Origin: Rhodosalinus sp046542825
GTDB taxonomy: Bacteria; Pseudomonadota; Alphaproteobacteria; Rhodobacterales; Rhodobacteraceae
Direction: 5' to 3'
DNA length: 30,240 bases
Assembly (NCBI RefSeq): GCF_046542825.1
Contig: NZ_JBKHAQ010000026.1
Span: 1 to 30,240, forward strand
A program made the translations under genes and the position numbers. The notes below the pieces were generated by a model that saw only the letters and a list, made by a program, of their open reading frames with translations, searched no databases and was not told where the DNA came from. The stretch's first letter is position 1. The number at the start of each line of letters is the position of its first letter. Below are positions 21,406-30,240 of the stretch, piece by piece.

Positions 21406-22386
21406 ATGAAGCGGCTGTTGATCCTCGTCGTCCTCGCGGCGCTGGCCTGGTCGGGATACTGGGTTTTCGGCGCCTCGCAGTTGCGGCAGGCCCAGACGCA
21501 ATGGTTCGAGGACCGGCGCGCCGAGGGCTGGCAGGCCGACTATGCCGAGCTTTCGGTGCGCGGCTTTCCCAACCGCTTCGACACCACGCTCACGGACGTG
21601 GCGCTGGCCGATCCCGGCACCGGCCTCGCCTGGCAGGCGCCGATCTTCCAGGTCCCGCGCCTGAGCTACCGGCCCAACCACCTGATCGCGGTCTGGCCCG
21701 ACACCCAGGTGCTGGCGACGCCCGAGCGGCGCTTCACGATCCATAGCGACGACATGCGGGCAAGCCTCGTGCTTCGGCCGCAAGATGCGCGCGCGCTCGA
21801 ACGCGCCACGCTGGTGGCCGAAACCCTGCGGATCGAACCGGAGCGGGGCGGCGCATGGGCGCTGGCGCGGCTCAACCTCGGGGCGGCGCGCGAACCGGTG
21901 CAGGCGGCGACGTATCGGCTGGGCCTGTCGCTCGACGGGCTGGCACCGCCCGATCCGCCCGAGCGGCTGCCGCAGACGCTGGATGCGCTGCGCATCGACG
22001 CGACGGTGACCTTCGACGCGCCCTGGGACGCGGCCGCCATCGCGGAGCGCCGGCCACAGCCCCGCAGGATCGACCTCGACACCGCAGAGGCGGTCTGGGG
22101 CCGGCTGGTGCTGCGCGCCGCGGGCCGGCTCACCGTCGACGCGAACGGCGTGCCGGAGGGCGCGGTCGCGATCCGGGCCGAGAACTGGCGCGCGATCCTC
22201 GACCTGGCCCGCGAAACCGGCGCGCTGCCCGAGCGTCTTGCCGACAACCTCGAGGCCGGCCTCTCGCTCGTCGCTCAGCTTTCCGGCAGCCCCGAGACGC
22301 TGGACATCCCGCTCGATTTCGCGGACGGGCACATGCGGCTGGGGCCGATTCCCCTGGGCCCCGCACCGCGGCTCGTGATCCGCTGA
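21406..22386 (+). CDS. DUF2125 protein, probably exported
   Basis: A 326-residue protein of the DUF2125 family, found mainly in alphaproteobacteria, with no known function. Residues 1-23 (Lys2, Arg3, LLILVVLAALAWSGYWVFG) form a signal peptide or single membrane anchor. The remainder is beta-strand-rich: ADYAELSVRGFPNRFDTTLTDVALADP, the WQAPIFQVPRLSYRPNHLIAVWP segment, ETLRIEP and LSLDGL repeats. This looks like the tubular lipid-handling or AsmA-like beta-rich periplasmic folds, but I cannot show that. The ATG follows AAAGGGG and GGCGG. It is followed by a 95-base gap and then the ABC importer. Confidence 0.83.
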   Translation: MKRLLILVVLAALAWSGYWVFGASQLRQAQTQWFEDRRAEGWQADYAELSVRGFPNRFDTTLTDVALADPGTGLAWQAPIFQVPRLSYRPNHLIAVWPDTQVLATPERRFTIHSDDMRASLVLRPQDARALERATLVAETLRIEPERGGAWALARLNLGAAREPVQAATYRLGLSLDGLAPPDPPERLPQTLDALRIDATVTFDAPWDAAAIAERRPQPRRIDLDTAEAVWGRLVLRAAGRLTVDANGVPEGAVAIRAENWRAILDLARETGALPERLADNLEAGLSLVAQLSGSPETLDIPLDFADGHMRLGPIPLGPAPRLVIR

Positions 22387-22481
22387 GATTGCCCTCGGGC
22401 GCTCTGGACAGGGTCCGGCCGATCCGCCAAGCTTGACCCGGCAGACGCCGTCAGGGCGCCTTCGACCAGGGAGAGAACGAG

Positions 22482-23966
22482 ATGACCAAGCCCCTTCGCC
22501 TGTTCGCCGCAAGCGCGCTCGCGCTGGCCGCCGGGCTCGCCCCCGCCTGGGCGCAGCGCACCGACATCACGGTCGCCATGCAGCTGGAGCCGCCGCATCT
22601 CGACCCCACGGGCGGGGCTGCGGGCGCCATCGACAGCGTGCTTTACGCCAACGTCTTCGAGGGGCTCACCCGCTTTACCGAGTCGGGCGAGGTCGTGCCG
22701 GGCCTTGCCGAAAGCTGGGAGATTTCGGAGGACGGGCTGACCTACACCTTTGCCCTGCGCGAGGGCGTGACCTTCCATGACGGCACGACGATGGATGCCG
22801 AGGACGTCAAGTTCACGCTCGACCGTGCGCGCGCAGAGGATTCCACCAATGCGCAGAAGCAGCTCTTCGCCGCGATCGAGAGCGTCGAGGTGGTGGACCC
22901 GCAGACCCTGCGCGTCACTCTCTCGCAGCAGGACGGCATGTTCCTGTTCAACATGGCCTGGGGCGATGCGGTGATCGTGGCGCCCGACAGCGTCGGCGAG
23001 ATCAAGTCGAAGCCCGTCGGGACCGGTCCCTTCCGCTTCGTCAGCTGGACGCAGGGCGACAGCATCGAACTGGCCCGCCACGACGACTACTGGGGCGAGG
23101 CGCCCGCGCTGGAAGAGGCGACCTTCAAGTTCATCTCCGATCCCACCGCCGCCTTCGCGGCGATGATGGCAGAGGACATCGACGCCTTCATGGCCTTCCC
23201 CGCGCCGGAGAACCTGCCGCAGTTCGAGGCGGACCCGCGCTTTCAGGTGCTGATCGGCTCGACCGAGGGCGAGACGGTCCTGTCCACCAACAACGCCCAG
23301 CCGCCGCTCGACGACCGCCGCGTGCGCAAGGCGATCGCCCATGCCATCGACCGGCAGTCGATCATCGACGGCGCGATGTTCGGCTACGGCACCCCCATCG
23401 GCAGCCATTTCGCGCCGCACCACCCGGCCTATGTGGACCTGACCGACAACTCCGCCCACGACCCCGAGCTTGCCCGCCAGCTTCTGGCCGATGCAGGCTA
23501 TCCCGACGGCTTCGCCACCACCCTCAAGCTGCCGCCGCCGTCCTACGCGCGTCGCGGCGGCGAAATCGTGGCAGCGCAGCTGCGCGAGGTCGGGATCGAG
23601 ACGGAGATCACCAACCTGGAATGGGCGCAGTGGCTGGAGGAAGTGTTCACCAACAAGAACTACGGTCTCAGCATCGTCAGCCACACCGAACCGATGGACA
23701 TCGGCATCTACGCCCGGCCGGACTACTACTTCCAGTATGACAACCCGGACTTCCAGGCGCTGATGGACGACCTCAACACGACGACGGACCCCGACGGCCG
23801 GACCGCCATGCTGCAGGATGCGCAGCGCATCATCGCCGAGGACTACGTCAACGGCTACCTCTTCCAGCTTGCCATGACCTCGGTCGCCCGGGCGGGGGTG
23901 CGCGGCCTGTGGGCTGACGCGCCGACCCAGGCCACCGACCTGACCGGCGTCTACTGGGAAGAGTGA
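22482..23966 (+). CDS. Family-5 ABC transporter solute-binding protein
   Basis: The periplasmic receptor of the importer encoded downstream. It has 494 residues with a signal peptide (Lys3, Arg6, LFAASALALAAGLAPAWA, cleavage near Ala-Gln at about 25) and no lipobox Cys, so it is soluble rather than a lipoprotein. The body is a standard family-5 domain: VAMQLEPPHLDPTGGAAGAIDSVLYANVFEGLTRF, VVPGLAESWEISEDGLTYTFALREGVTFHDG, VGTGPFRFVSW, DRRVRKAIAHAIDRQSIIDG and ARQLLADAGYPDGF. Such receptors bind peptides, opines, sugars or amine compounds; the ligand is not readable. GGGAGAG supports the ATG. Three hairpins follow before the permease gene, a common way to keep receptor mRNA in excess. Confidence 0.93.
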   Translation: MTKPLRLFAASALALAAGLAPAWAQRTDITVAMQLEPPHLDPTGGAAGAIDSVLYANVFEGLTRFTESGEVVPGLAESWEISEDGLTYTFALREGVTFHDGTTMDAEDVKFTLDRARAEDSTNAQKQLFAAIESVEVVDPQTLRVTLSQQDGMFLFNMAWGDAVIVAPDSVGEIKSKPVGTGPFRFVSWTQGDSIELARHDDYWGEAPALEEATFKFISDPTAAFAAMMAEDIDAFMAFPAPENLPQFEADPRFQVLIGSTEGETVLSTNNAQPPLDDRRVRKAIAHAIDRQSIIDGAMFGYGTPIGSHFAPHHPAYVDLTDNSAHDPELARQLLADAGYPDGFATTLKLPPPSYARRGGEIVAAQLREVGIETEITNLEWAQWLEEVFTNKNYGLSIVSHTEPMDIGIYARPDYYFQYDNPDFQALMDDLNTTTDPDGRTAMLQDAQRIIAEDYVNGYLFQLAMTSVARAGVRGLWADAPTQATDLTGVYWEE

Positions 23967-23976
23967 GCGCAGCGGA

Positions 23977-24050
23977 GCGCGCGCCCGGCGCCGGCGCGCG
24001 CCTCGCGAAGAGGCCCGCACACGGGCCGATGAGCGCCCCGTAAGCGGGGC
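23977..24050 (+). repeat. Three tandem hairpins between binding protein and permease genes
   Basis: Hairpin 1 GCGCGCGCC (23977-23985) with GGCGCGCGC (23993-24001); hairpin 2 GGCCCG-caca-CGGGCC (24012-24027); hairpin 3 GCCCCG-taag-CGGGGC (24035-24050). Each of the last two is followed by CGATGAG or CGATGGAG, and the second supplies the permease ribosome-binding site. They probably protect the upstream message from decay rather than end transcription, since no T-run follows. Confidence 0.65.
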
Positions 24051-24063
24051 CGATGGAGAATTC

Positions 24064-25011
24064 ATGCTGCGCTACACGCTCAAGCGCCTGACCTCGCTCG
24101 CGGCAAGCCTTGCCGTCGCCTCGCTGGTGATCTTCCTCGTGGTGGAGGTGGCGCCGGGCGACCCCGCGGCCTTCATGCTGGGCATCAACGCCCAGCCAGA
24201 GACGGTCGCGGCGCTGCGCGCCGAGCTTGGCCTCGACGTGCCGAAATGGCAGCGATATCTCGACTGGGTGGGCGGGATGCTGACCGGCGATTTCGGCACC
24301 TCCTATACCTACCGCACGCCCGTGGCCGAGATGATCGCGGAGCGGCTGCAGGTCTCGCTGCCGCTGGCGCTTTACGCGCTCGCGCTCTCCACCCTTCTGG
24401 CCTTCCCGGCGGGCATCTACGCCGCCGCGCGGCGCGGCAGGGCGGGCGACCTGGCGGTGATGGGCGCGACGCAGCTTGGCGTCGCGGTGCCGAACTTCTG
24501 GTTCGCGATGATGCTGGTGCTGCTCTTCTCGATCAACCTGGGCTGGTTCGGCGCGGGCGGCTTCCCCGGCTGGGACGAAGGACTCCTGGCCGGGATGAAG
24601 GCGCTGACCCTGCCGGCCATCGCGCTTGCCCTGCCGCAGGCGGCGATCCTTGCCCGGGTCATGCGTTCGTCGCTGATCGACATCCTGGGCGAGGACTTCA
24701 TGCGCACCGCGCGGGCCAAGGGGCTGACCCGCCGGCAGGCGCTCTGGCGGCACGGGGTCAGGAACGCGCTGATCCCGGTGCTCACCATCATCGGGCTGCA
24801 GTTCGCCTTCCTGCTGGCGGGCGCGATCATCATCGAGCAGGTGTTCTACCTGCCCGGACTGGGGCGGCTGATCTTCCAGTCGATCTCGGCCCGCGACCTG
24901 ATCGTGGTTGAATCGGTGGTGATGCTGCTGGTCTTCGCGGTGATCGTGGTCAATTTCCTCGTCGATCTGGCCTATGCAGCGGTCGATCCCCGCCTGAGGA
25001 CCCGGACATGA
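24064..25011 (+). CDS. ABC importer inner-membrane permease, DppB/OppB type
   Basis: First permease subunit, 315 residues with six predicted helices, beginning with MLRYTLKRLTSLAASLAVASLVIFLVVEVAPGDPA, the conserved N-terminus of the DppB/OppB group. The cytoplasmic coupling motif is RTARAKGLTRRQALWRHGVRNALIPV (residues about 219-244), which docks on the ATPase. The tail DLAYAAVDPRLRTRT is also typical. GGAG six bases upstream supports the ATG. Its stop overlaps the next permease start by four bases (ATGA). It works with the binding protein, the second permease and the fused ATPase in one importer. Confidence 0.93.
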   Translation: MLRYTLKRLTSLAASLAVASLVIFLVVEVAPGDPAAFMLGINAQPETVAALRAELGLDVPKWQRYLDWVGGMLTGDFGTSYTYRTPVAEMIAERLQVSLPLALYALALSTLLAFPAGIYAAARRGRAGDLAVMGATQLGVAVPNFWFAMMLVLLFSINLGWFGAGGFPGWDEGLLAGMKALTLPAIALALPQAAILARVMRSSLIDILGEDFMRTARAKGLTRRQALWRHGVRNALIPVLTIIGLQFAFLLAGAIIIEQVFYLPGLGRLIFQSISARDLIVVESVVMLLVFAVIVVNFLVDLAYAAVDPRLRTRT

Positions 25012-25879
25012 GCCTTGCCGAGCGTGAACAGGCACCGCCGCAGGCGCCCGCCGCCCGGCGTCAGCCGCTGCCGCGCAGCCTGTGGATCGGCGTGGCGCTC
25101 TCGGCGGTCTTCGTGCTGGCCGCGGCGTTGTCCTTCGTCTGGACGCCCTACCCGGTGGACGGGATGAACATCCCCGCGCGGCTGCAGCCGCCCTCATGGG
25201 CGCATCCGCTGGGGACCGATCACTTCGGGCGCGACATCCTGTCGATGATCATGGTGGGCGCGCGCACCTCGATCGCGGTGGCGCTGCTGGCCGTGGGCAT
25301 CGGCATGGCGCTGGGCGTGCCGCTGGGCCTTGCCGCGGCGGCGCGCAAGGGCGGGTTGCTGGACGAACTCATCATGCGGGCGAACGACCTGATCTTCGCC
25401 TTTCCCGCCATCGTCATCGCCATCCTGATCACCGCCGTCTTCGGCGCCTCCGCCGTCAACGCCATCGTCGCCATCGGCATCTTCAACATTCCCGTCTTCG
25501 CCCGGCTGACGCGCGGCGGCGCGCTGAGCCTCTGGCAGCGCGAGTTCATCCTGGCCGCCCGCGTGGCCGGCAAGTCCGCCACCCGCATCAGCGCCGAGCA
25601 CATCCTCCCCAACGTGGCCAACCTGCTGATCGTGCAGGGCACCATCCAGTTCAGCCTCGGCATCCTGGCCGAGGCCGGGCTCTCCTACGTCGGCCTCGGC
25701 GCGCAGCCGCCGACGCCCAGCTGGGGCCGGATGCTGGCCGAGGCGCAGACCATGGTCAGCCTCGCGCCGCATGTCGCGCTGATCCCCGGCCTCGCCATCG
25801 TGCTGACGGTCCTGGGGCTGAACCTCATGGGGGACGGGCTGCGCGACCTGCTGGACCCGAAGGTGCGGAAGGCGCGCAC

Positions 25880-25883
<4 letters not shown>
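25008..25883 (+). CDS. ABC importer inner-membrane permease, DppC/OppC type
   Basis: Second permease subunit of 291 residues. A basic cytoplasmic N-terminus and one helix (about 28-46) precede the domain GTDHFGRDILSMIMVGARTSIAV, the hallmark of DppC/OppC proteins. The coupling motif is in EFILAARVAGKSATRISAEHILPNVANLLIV (residues 176-206). The C-terminal GLAIVLTVLGLNLMGDGLRDLLDPK is diagnostic. Start and stop are both in four-base ATGA overlaps with neighbouring genes, so translation is tightly coupled. Confidence 0.93.
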
Positions 25884-27485
<1,602 letters not shown>

Positions 27486-27499
<14 letters not shown>

Positions 27500-28955
27500 T
27501 GCCCAGCCCACACCCCTGTGGTTCGACCCCTCCCGCTGCCTGATCGGCGGGGACTGGGTGCCGCCTGCCTCGGGCGAGACGCTGGCGCTCGAGAACCCCT
27601 CTGACGGCACCGAACTTGCCCGCATCGCCAGGGGCACCGCGGAAGACATCGACGCCGCCGTGACCGCGGCCCGCGCCGCGCTGGCGGGCGACTGGGGCCG
27701 CGCCACCGCCGCAGAGCGGGGCCGCGTGCTGGCCCGTCTCGGCCGGCTGGTGGAAGAACACGTGGAGGACCTCGCGCGCCTCGAATCGCTCGACGTGGGC
27801 AAGCCGCTGACGCAGGCGCGCGCGGATGCAAAGGCGCTGGCCCGCTACATGGAGTTCTACGCCGGCGCCGCCGACAAGCTGCACGGGACAACCATCCCCT
27901 ATCTCGAGGGCTACACCGTCTACACCATGCGCGAGCCGCATGGCGTGACCGCGCATATCGTGCCCTGGAACTACCCGATGCAGATCATCGGTCGCTCGGT
28001 CGGTGCCGCACTCGCCGCCGGCAACGCCTGCGTGCTGAAACCGGCCGAAGAGGCCTGTCTCACCGCGCTGGCCTTCGCCGATCTTGCGCGCGAGGCAGGG
28101 CTGCCCGCGGGCGCGCTCAACGTGGTGCCCGGCACCGGCGCGGAGGCCGGCGCGGCGCTCTCCGCCCACCCGGGCGTCAACCACGTCAGCTTCACCGGCT
28201 CCGTCGCCACCGGCAGGCTGATCCAGACGGCGGCTGCGCAGAACGTCGTGCCCGTGACGCTGGAACTGGGCGGCAAGTCGCCGCAGATCGTCTTCGCCGA
28301 TGCCGATGTCGAGGCGGCGCTGCCCTTCCTCGTGAACGCGGGCATCCAGAACGCCGGGCAGACCTGCTCCGCCTCGTCCCGCATCCTCGTGGAGCGCCCG
28401 CTCTACGACCGGGTGGCCGGGCTGATGGCCGAGCGCTACCGCGCGCTCGAGGCGGGCCCGGCGCTGGAGGACCGCAACCTTGGCCCCGTCATTTCCGCCC
28501 GGCAGAAGGCCATTGTCGAGGGCTTCCTCGAAAAGGGCGCGGACCTTTCCCGCGCCGCGGAGGGGCGCGTGGCCTCCAATGCGCCCACGGGCGGGCATTA
28601 CGTGGCGCCCGTGCTCTTCGACGCGGTGCCTCCCGCGCACCCCCTCGCGCAGGAGGAAATCTTCGGCCCGGTGCAGGCGCTCATCCCCTTCGACGACGAG
28701 GAAGAGGCAGTGAGCATCGCCAACGGCACCCCCTACGGCCTCGTCGCCGGGGTCTGGAGCGGCGACGGCGCGCGGCAGATGCGGCTGGCGCAGCGGCTGC
28801 GGTCGGGCCAGGTCTTCCTGAACAACTACGGCGCGGGCGGCGGGGTGGAGCTGCCCTTCGGCGGCAGCGGCCTCTCGGGCCACGGCCGCGAGAAGGGGTT
28901 CGAGGCACTCTACGGCTTCACCAAGCTCAAGACCGTCGCCGCGCGGCACGGCTGA
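27486..28955 (+). CDS. NAD(P)-dependent aldehyde dehydrogenase
   Basis: A soluble ALDH-superfamily enzyme of 489 residues oxidising an aldehyde to its acid. The cofactor fold contains IVPWNYPMQI (158-167), LKPAEEACLTAL and FTGSVATGR (236-244). Catalytic residues are Glu260 in LELGGKSP and Cys294 in NAGQTCSASSRI; Asn161 in WNYP is also conserved. The C-terminal EEIFGPVQALIPF and LPFGGSGLSGHGREKG complete the family. It resembles the betaine-aldehyde / aminoaldehyde group in general appearance, but the substrate cannot be fixed. It overlaps the transporter ATPase gene by 14 bases and the SDR gene starts 19 bases later, so it is part of one operon and may oxidise something derived from the imported solute. 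Confidence 0.93.
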
Positions 28956-28973
28956 CCAGAAACGGGAGAGAGC

Positions 28974-29723
28974 ATGCGACTCGAGGGCAAGACGGCCATC
29001 GTCACCGGGGGCGCCTCGGGCTTCGGCGCGGGGATCGTGCGGACATTTCTGGCCGAAGGCGCGCGGGTGATGATCGCCGACATCAACGGCGAGGGCGCCG
29101 AGGCATTGGCGGGTCAGTTGGGCGCAGGCGCCCTGCCCTGCCGCGTGAACGTGGCAGAGGCGGCCTCGGTCGCCGCGATGGCGGAAAAGGCCGCCGACGC
29201 CTTCGGCGGCACCCCCGACATCCTGGTGAACAACGCAGGGATCACGCACCTGCCCGCCCCCATGGAAGCGGTCAGCGAGGACGACTTCGACCGCGTCTTC
29301 ACCGTAAACTGCAAATCCGTCTACCTGACCGCCCGGGCGCTCGTGCCGGGGATGAAGGCGCGCGGCGCGGGCGCGATCCTCAACATGGCCTCGACCGCCG
29401 GCGTCTCGCCCCGGCCGCGGCTCAACTGGTACAACGCCTCGAAGGGCTGGATGATCACCGCGACCAAGGCCATGGCGATCGAGCTTGCCCCCCACGGCAT
29501 CCGCGTCAACGCGCTGAACCCGGTGGCGGGCGAGACCCCGCTGCTCAAAAGCTTCATGGGCGAGGACACGCCAGAGATGCGCGACAAGTTCCTCTCCACC
29601 ATCCCCCTGGGCCGCTTCTCGACCCCGCAGGACATGGGCGAGGCCGCGGCGTTTCTCTGCTCCGACGCAGCCGGCATGATCACCGGCGTGGCGATGGAGG
29701 TGGACGGAGGGCGCTGCATCTAG
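28974..29723 (+). CDS. Classical short-chain dehydrogenase/reductase
   Basis: A 249-residue cytoplasmic NAD(P)-dependent oxidoreductase. The cofactor loop TGGASGFGAG (residues 11-20), Asp36 after the second strand in MIADIN (favouring NAD), and NNAG at 86-89 are clear. The catalytic set is Ser140 in NMASTAG, Tyr153 and Lys157 in YNASK, with Asn114-region helix residues. The end LCSDAAGMITGVAMEVDGG is the standard C-terminus. In family terms it could oxidise an alcohol to a ketone or aldehyde, or reduce a 3-oxoacyl compound. GGGAGAG upstream supports the ATG. It is last in the importer-ALDH-SDR operon; an AAATACCCCC-containing element follows. Confidence 0.93.
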   Translation: MRLEGKTAIVTGGASGFGAGIVRTFLAEGARVMIADINGEGAEALAGQLGAGALPCRVNVAEAASVAAMAEKAADAFGGTPDILVNNAGITHLPAPMEAVSEDDFDRVFTVNCKSVYLTARALVPGMKARGAGAILNMASTAGVSPRPRLNWYNASKGWMITATKAMAIELAPHGIRVNALNPVAGETPLLKSFMGEDTPEMRDKFLSTIPLGRFSTPQDMGEAAAFLCSDAAGMITGVAMEVDGGRCI

Positions 29724-30240
29724 TCCTGCCTCTTGCCAGAAATACCCCCGCCGGAGGCGTATCCTTCCGTGTCAAAGGTTTCCGCGGCAGCTTGTCCTGC
29801 TTTGATCCGGCCATGAAACCAGTCGGTCAGGATCTCACCGCCGCTCGGGAGCGTTGGCACGGGCGCGACACGGAACTTGGATCGGAAGAAAGCTGGGGAA
29901 CGGTCAGGCCGGACAGCCTGCGGATCGCTCGGCTCGGGTCCTTGCCCGAGAGCGACCCCGTGGCCTAGGCCGCCCCGGACGTGCCTGCGGAGGGTGCCGC
30001 CTTGGTCGCGGCGCCGACCGAGGCGGAACGCGCGGCCGTTGCCCGAGGTCGCGCCGTCGGACCTGTGCCCGCTGCGGCAGGAAATCGCCGCCTGCAAGAC
30101 CCGGGGCGGCAGACGATCCTTGCCGGCCCGCCCGCGCAACGGATGGGACGCCGGACGGCGGGCGAGGCTCGGTTCGGGATCGTGCGGGCGCCGGAGCGCG
30201 TGGCTCAGGCCTCCGTGTCCTTCTTCGGAACCGCGAAGGG
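29724..30240 (+). other. No intact gene; open frame interrupted by an amber codon
   Basis: On the plus strand an ATG at 29813 opens 51 codons (beginning Met-Lys-Pro-Val-Gly-Gln-Asp-Leu-Thr) ended by TAG at 29966-29968. The same frame then stays open to the window edge for 90 more codons (Ala-Ala-Pro-Asp-Val-Pro-Ala-Glu-Gly onward). This may be a gene inactivated by a point mutation, the 5' end of a gene starting after the TAG, or chance. No ribosome-binding site precedes the ATG and I recognise no domain. A minus-strand frame at 29720-30139 has no domain either and looks like a shadow. Confidence 0.3.
29736..29760. repeat. Fragment of intergenic palindromic element (copy C)
   Basis: AGAAATACCCCCGCCGGAGG resembles the core of copy B (GAAATACCCCGGGGGAG, 16653-16669) and less so copy A. 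It lies just after the SDR stop. Only a short core is shared, so assignment to the same family is tentative. Confidence 0.4.

Overview
The window is GC-rich (roughly 70 percent by eye) alphaproteobacterial chromosome, most likely from the Rhodobacterales (Rhodobacteraceae or Roseobacteraceae). This rests on a Rhodobacter-type porin, a CcrM-type GANTC methyltransferase beside rnhB, a CenR-like response regulator, the DUF4170/Kdo-transferase-like/lpxK cluster, a DciA-type DUF721 protein next to mutY and dsbA, and a DUF2125 protein. I see no integrase, transposase, CRISPR array, tRNA or rRNA. Most of the window looks like core genome.

Layout. 1-867: 3' part of a porin with a strong terminator. 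971-3270: yggS (+) converging on ribA and an L,D-transpeptidase (-). 3424-4110: cenR-like regulator. 4143-4270: an FNR/FixK-type box, a short structured segment and an intrinsic terminator, which together look like a small RNA gene. 4271-4979: about 700 bases with no gene I can support. 4980-7476: DUF4170, a divergent WaaA-like protein and lpxK (lipid A / inner core). 7561-9865 (-): dciA-like, dsbA-like and a CaiB/BaiF CoA transferase. 9949-12211 (+): mutY and an AlkB-type alkane hydroxylase. 12293-12934 (-): NAD(P)-binding epimerase-like protein. 13063-14898 (-): rnhB then ccrM, with two GANTC sites between them. 15004-16599: three small uncharacterised exported or membrane proteins. 16711-20736 (-): a MotA/ExbB-like plus MotB/OmpA-like pair whose second member has a coiled coil of about 725 residues. 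20806-21336 (-): ChaC-like cyclotransferase. 21406-22386: DUF2125. 22482-29723 (+): a family-5 ABC importer followed without a gap by an aldehyde dehydrogenase and an SDR, apparently one transport-and-oxidation operon. 29724-30240: no intact gene, but an open frame interrupted by an amber codon.

Working together. The lipid A cluster, L,D-transpeptidase, porin, DsbA, CenR-like regulator and MotAB-like pair all concern the cell envelope. rnhB/ccrM, mutY and the DciA-like protein concern DNA replication, repair and methylation. The ABC importer, ALDH and SDR suggest uptake of an organic solute and its stepwise oxidation. The observations most worth pursuing are the candidate FNR-controlled small RNA after cenR, the giant coiled-coil motor pair, the GANTC-bearing ccrM promoter, the Kdo-transferase-like protein without the usual catalytic segment, and a dispersed family of palindromic elements between genes.
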